Below are positions 61,866 through 64,000 of a DNA stretch of 64,000 nucleotides, in pieces. The stretch comes from an uncultured Prevotellaceae bacterium (lineage in GTDB: Bacteria > Bacteroidota > Bacteroidia > Bacteroidales > Bacteroidaceae): the NCBI GenBank assembly GCA_902775605.1, contig CACYNE010000002.1, forward strand, positions 62,001 through 126,000. Direction: 5' to 3'. Each line of letters opens with the position of its first letter. Position 1 is the first letter of the stretch. The notes under the pieces are model-generated. The model ran no database searches. It saw only the letters and a list, made by a program, of their open reading frames with translations, and was not told the DNA's origin. Made by a program: the position numbers and the translations under genes.

Positions 61866-62501
61866 ATGCTTAACAAGACCGCAAGCCTCGATTTGGTAGA
61901 GTTTATCGAAACTCAGATTCTGCCGCAGTATGCCAATTTTGACAAGGCACACAACCTGGAGCATGTCACCCGAGTGATACGCCGTTCGATGGAGTTGGCT
62001 CAGCGTACAGGTGCCGACAGGGATATGGTTTATACCATTGCAGCCTATCACGATGTGGGCATGTCGGGACCGAGAGCTGTCCATCATATTACTGGTGCCA
62101 AGATATTGGCGAGCGATGCGCGTCTGAAGAAATGGTTCTCTGCCGAGCAGATCAAGATTATGAAGGAAGCCGTTGAGGATCATCGCGCTTCTGCTTCTCG
62201 TGCCCCTCGCAGTCTCTATGGCAAGATTGTGGCCGAGGCCGACCGTGACATCGTGCCCGAGGTGGTCTTTCAGCGCACCGTTCAGTTTGGTTTGGCCAAC
62301 TATCCTGAGTTCGACAAGGAACAACAATGGCAGCGCTTTGTGAAGCATATGGACGAGAAGTACTCGGCCAATGGCTATATTCGCCTGTGGATACCAGGCT
62401 CACCAAATGAGGAGAAATTGAATGAGTTGCGCAATATCATAGCCAATCCACGCTTGTTGCGCGAACATTTCGAGAAATATTTTAATCAAGAGAACGTATG
62501 A
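61866..62501 (+). CDS. HD-domain phosphohydrolase
   Basis: A 211-residue cytoplasmic metal-dependent phosphohydrolase. HD-fold ligands are visible: HNLEHV (His33), AAYHDVG (His62, Asp63), HHITGA (His73, His74) and a later AEADRDI with Asp. Family members hydrolyse nucleotides or cyclic nucleotides; the substrate is not predictable here. It heads an operon with a guanine deaminase-like gene (overlap of 4 bases) and an ATP-grasp-like gene, so a purine-related substrate is plausible. The tight overlap suggests coordinated translation. Confidence 0.88.
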   Translation: MLNKTASLDLVEFIETQILPQYANFDKAHNLEHVTRVIRRSMELAQRTGADRDMVYTIAAYHDVGMSGPRAVHHITGAKILASDARLKKWFSAEQIKIMKEAVEDHRASASRAPRSLYGKIVAEADRDIVPEVVFQRTVQFGLANYPEFDKEQQWQRFVKHMDEKYSANGYIRLWIPGSPNEEKLNELRNIIANPRLLREHFEKYFNQENV

Positions 62502-62965
62502 CAAATAAAGAATTGATGCGACGCGCCATAGAACTCTCTAAACAGAGTGTGCGCAACGGCGGTGGCCCCTTCGGAGCCGTCATAGCCCGCAACGGTGAGA
62601 TTATTGCCGAGGGTTCCAACTGTGTAACTATCGATTGCGACCCCACAGCTCATGCCGAGGTTTCCACCATTCGCAAGGCCTGTAAGTCGCTGGGCACCTT
62701 CGACCTCTCCGGCTGTGAGATCTTCACTTCGTGTGAGCCTTGTCCGATGTGCTTCGGTGCCATCTACTGGGCTCATCTCGATAAGATCTATATGGGTAAT
62801 GATCGCAAGGATGCTGCCAAGATTGGCTTCGATGACGACTTCATCTATCAGGAGATAGCCCTCAATGCTGCCGACCGCAAGAAACCCTCAGAGGTTCTTC
62901 TGCGCGATGAGGCCCTTGAGGCTTTCCGTATGTGGGACGAGAAAACCGACAAGACGGAGTATTGA
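62498..62965 (+). CDS. guaD: Nucleoside/guanine deaminase
   Basis: A 155-residue zinc-dependent deaminase of the CDA fold. The zinc site is PTAHAEV (His and catalytic Glu) with CEPCPMC (two Cys). GFDDDFIYQEI and the C-terminal WDEKTDKTEY match the Bacillus GuaD type, which converts guanine to xanthine. Alternative: a tRNA adenosine or cytosine deaminase, but the GFDDDFIY block favours guanine deaminase. It overlaps the HD gene by 4 bases and is followed 1 base later by an ATP-grasp-like gene. Confidence 0.88.
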   Translation: MTNKELMRRAIELSKQSVRNGGGPFGAVIARNGEIIAEGSNCVTIDCDPTAHAEVSTIRKACKSLGTFDLSGCEIFTSCEPCPMCFGAIYWAHLDKIYMGNDRKDAAKIGFDDDFIYQEIALNAADRKKPSEVLLRDEALEAFRMWDEKTDKTEY

Positions 62966-62966
62966 T

Positions 62967-64000
62967 ATGACATTGCATATTTTTAATCCGGAACACGATA
63001 TTGCTCTCGCTGCCAACCTCAGTAACTTTACGGCACCACATGCAGGACGTCAACTGCGCCATGACCTTGGATTCCTTCCTGCCTTATGGGCAGCGGAGGG
63101 TGATAGTGTGTTGGTAGAAAATCCCGCACGGGCAGACTATGACTATATGCGCCTGACGCAATCGCTGAAGCGCCATTTTGGTAAGGCGATTGACGCCCAT
63201 ACTGGGAAGAAAACGGTGCCTAACTGGGAAAAGAAAGTGCCCGCGTTAGGAACCGCTGAGATTCAGCCTTGGGGATGGGACAAAGCATTAAGGGCCCAGT
63301 TGAAAAGACTGGGGGCCGACGATGCGTTACTGCCTTCTGACGACCAATTGGAGGATGTGCGCCTATTGTCGCATCGCCGTACGTCAGCCAAACTTCTGCC
63401 TCAGCTTCAGAGTGAGGGCACGCTGGGCGAGTCGTTCGAATGTACTACAGCCAATGAGGTGGAGCAGTTGCTGCAGCGCTATCAGCGACTGGTACTGAAG
63501 GCCCCTTGGTCATCGAGTGGGCGCGGCCTTCGTTTCCTGGATGCAGAGCGCACGCCGTTGTCTATGCAGGCGGGATGGCTGAAGAATCTTTTATCAGCCC
63601 AAGGTTCGGTGATGGCAGAGCCGTTCTACAACAAAGCAAAGGATTTTGGTATGGAGTTTTCGTGCCGTGCCGATGGCACCATCAGTTACGAAGGACTCTC
63701 TCTGTTTCATACCACCAATGGCGCCTATACGGGCAACATCCTGGCAACTGAGAATGCAAAGCGCGAAATGATAAGTCGCTTTGTATCATTAGATTTGCTT
63801 GATTCAACAAAAGAAAAGATTTGCGCGTTGCTTCCCACCATATTAAAAGGTAAATACGTGGGACCCTTTGGCGTCGATATGATGATTGCTGAGGGAAAGC
63901 TGCATCCTTGTGTAGAGATAAACCTGCGTCGCACGATGGGACATGTGGCATTAGCCATCTCTCCAACCGATGATGACTTGGTGCGTGTGATGCGTATAGA
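62967..64000 (+). CDS. ATP-grasp-like hypothetical protein (3' end outside window)
   Basis: An open frame from ATG at 62967 to the right edge, 344 residues visible with no stop. The start MTLHIFNPEHDIALAANLSN is clean and lies 1 base after the deaminase stop. The middle has VLKAPWSSSGRGLRFL, like an ATP-grasp phosphate-binding loop. VMAEPFYNKAKDFGMEFS and GPFGVDMMIA follow, and late residues CVEINLRRTMGH resemble the metal-binding ExN motif. I infer an ATP-dependent carboxylate-amine ligase of unknown substrate. The family appears to be conserved in Bacteroidales but is uncharacterised as far as I know. Confidence 0.82.
   Translation, partial: MTLHIFNPEHDIALAANLSNFTAPHAGRQLRHDLGFLPALWAAEGDSVLVENPARADYDYMRLTQSLKRHFGKAIDAHTGKKTVPNWEKKVPALGTAEIQPWGWDKALRAQLKRLGADDALLPSDDQLEDVRLLSHRRTSAKLLPQLQSEGTLGESFECTTANEVEQLLQRYQRLVLKAPWSSSGRGLRFLDAERTPLSMQAGWLKNLLSAQGSVMAEPFYNKAKDFGMEFSCRADGTISYEGLSLFHTTNGAYTGNILATENAKREMISRFVSLDLLDSTKEKICALLPTILKGKYVGPFGVDMMIAEGKLHPCVEINLRRTMGHVALAISPTDDDLVRVMRI

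Overview
The window looks like a chromosomal segment of a gut or rumen Bacteroidales bacterium, most likely Prevotella or a close relative. The grounds are Bacteroidetes-type promoters (-7 box TAnnTTTG, often with TTG/TTTG about 19-20 bases upstream) before most operons, the L28-L33-DUF4295 ribosomal trio, the complete MoxR/DUF58/Bat locus, a NUDIX-type arabinose regulator, a DUF4468 protein, a Porin_10-like outer-membrane protein and an archaeal-type prolyl-tRNA synthetase. This comes from gene content and promoter style; no marker tree could be run. I see no rRNA, tRNA, CRISPR array, insertion sequence or phage, and the segment reads as core chromosome.

Layout. 1-5.3 kb: the 3' part of a sugar nucleotidyltransferase, then housekeeping genes map, tsaD, pncC, rpmB-rpmG-DUF4295 and a secreted DUF4886 hydrolase. 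5.4-10.8 kb: a small polysaccharide cluster of four glycosyltransferases and a Wzx-type flippase around a divergent promoter. 10.8-17.1 kb: UvrD/PcrA helicase, ftsY-rimO, an HU protein and a striking HU-transmembrane-LysM protein. 17.1-25.6 kb: the Bat locus (MoxR, DUF58, a membrane protein, BatA, BatB, BatC, and BatD fused in frame to BatE). 25.6-31.1 kb: PAP2 phosphatase, queA, a 2-hydroxyacid dehydrogenase, a 580-base repeat-bearing intergenic region, an EamA exporter and an SGNH hydrolase. 31.2-38.6 kb: a six-gene minus-strand arabinose operon (mutarotase, two transporters, AraR-like regulator, araD, araA) with no ribulokinase. 38.8-44.6 kb: an overlapping operon of a DMP19-like protein, smpB, metH, a HAD phosphatase and a GHL10 glycosidase. 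44.7-49.9 kb: DEAD-box helicase, then serC-serA-DUF1015-YigZ, where the DUF1015 gene is broken near its 3' end. 49.9-55.9 kb: a hypothetical protein, a TPR-SpoIIE phosphatase lipoprotein, and a DUF4468/small membrane protein/porin operon. 56-64 kb: phosphoglucomutase, an OmpA lipoprotein with mtgA, proS, menA, and an HD protein/guanine deaminase/ATP-grasp-like operon that runs off the right edge.

How the genes fit together. Many belong to the cell envelope: polysaccharide synthesis, the Bat complex, MtgA, OmpA, GHL10, PAP2, the porin, and the HU-LysM protein that could link nucleoid and wall. Others form complete metabolic units: arabinose uptake through isomerisation and epimerisation, and serine synthesis. 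The main points for a second look are the HU-TM-LysM protein, the BatD-BatE fusion, the frameshifted DUF1015 gene, the TPR-SpoIIE phosphatase, the exactly superimposed divergent promoters at 61.8 kb, and several non-coding short-period repeat tracts between genes.
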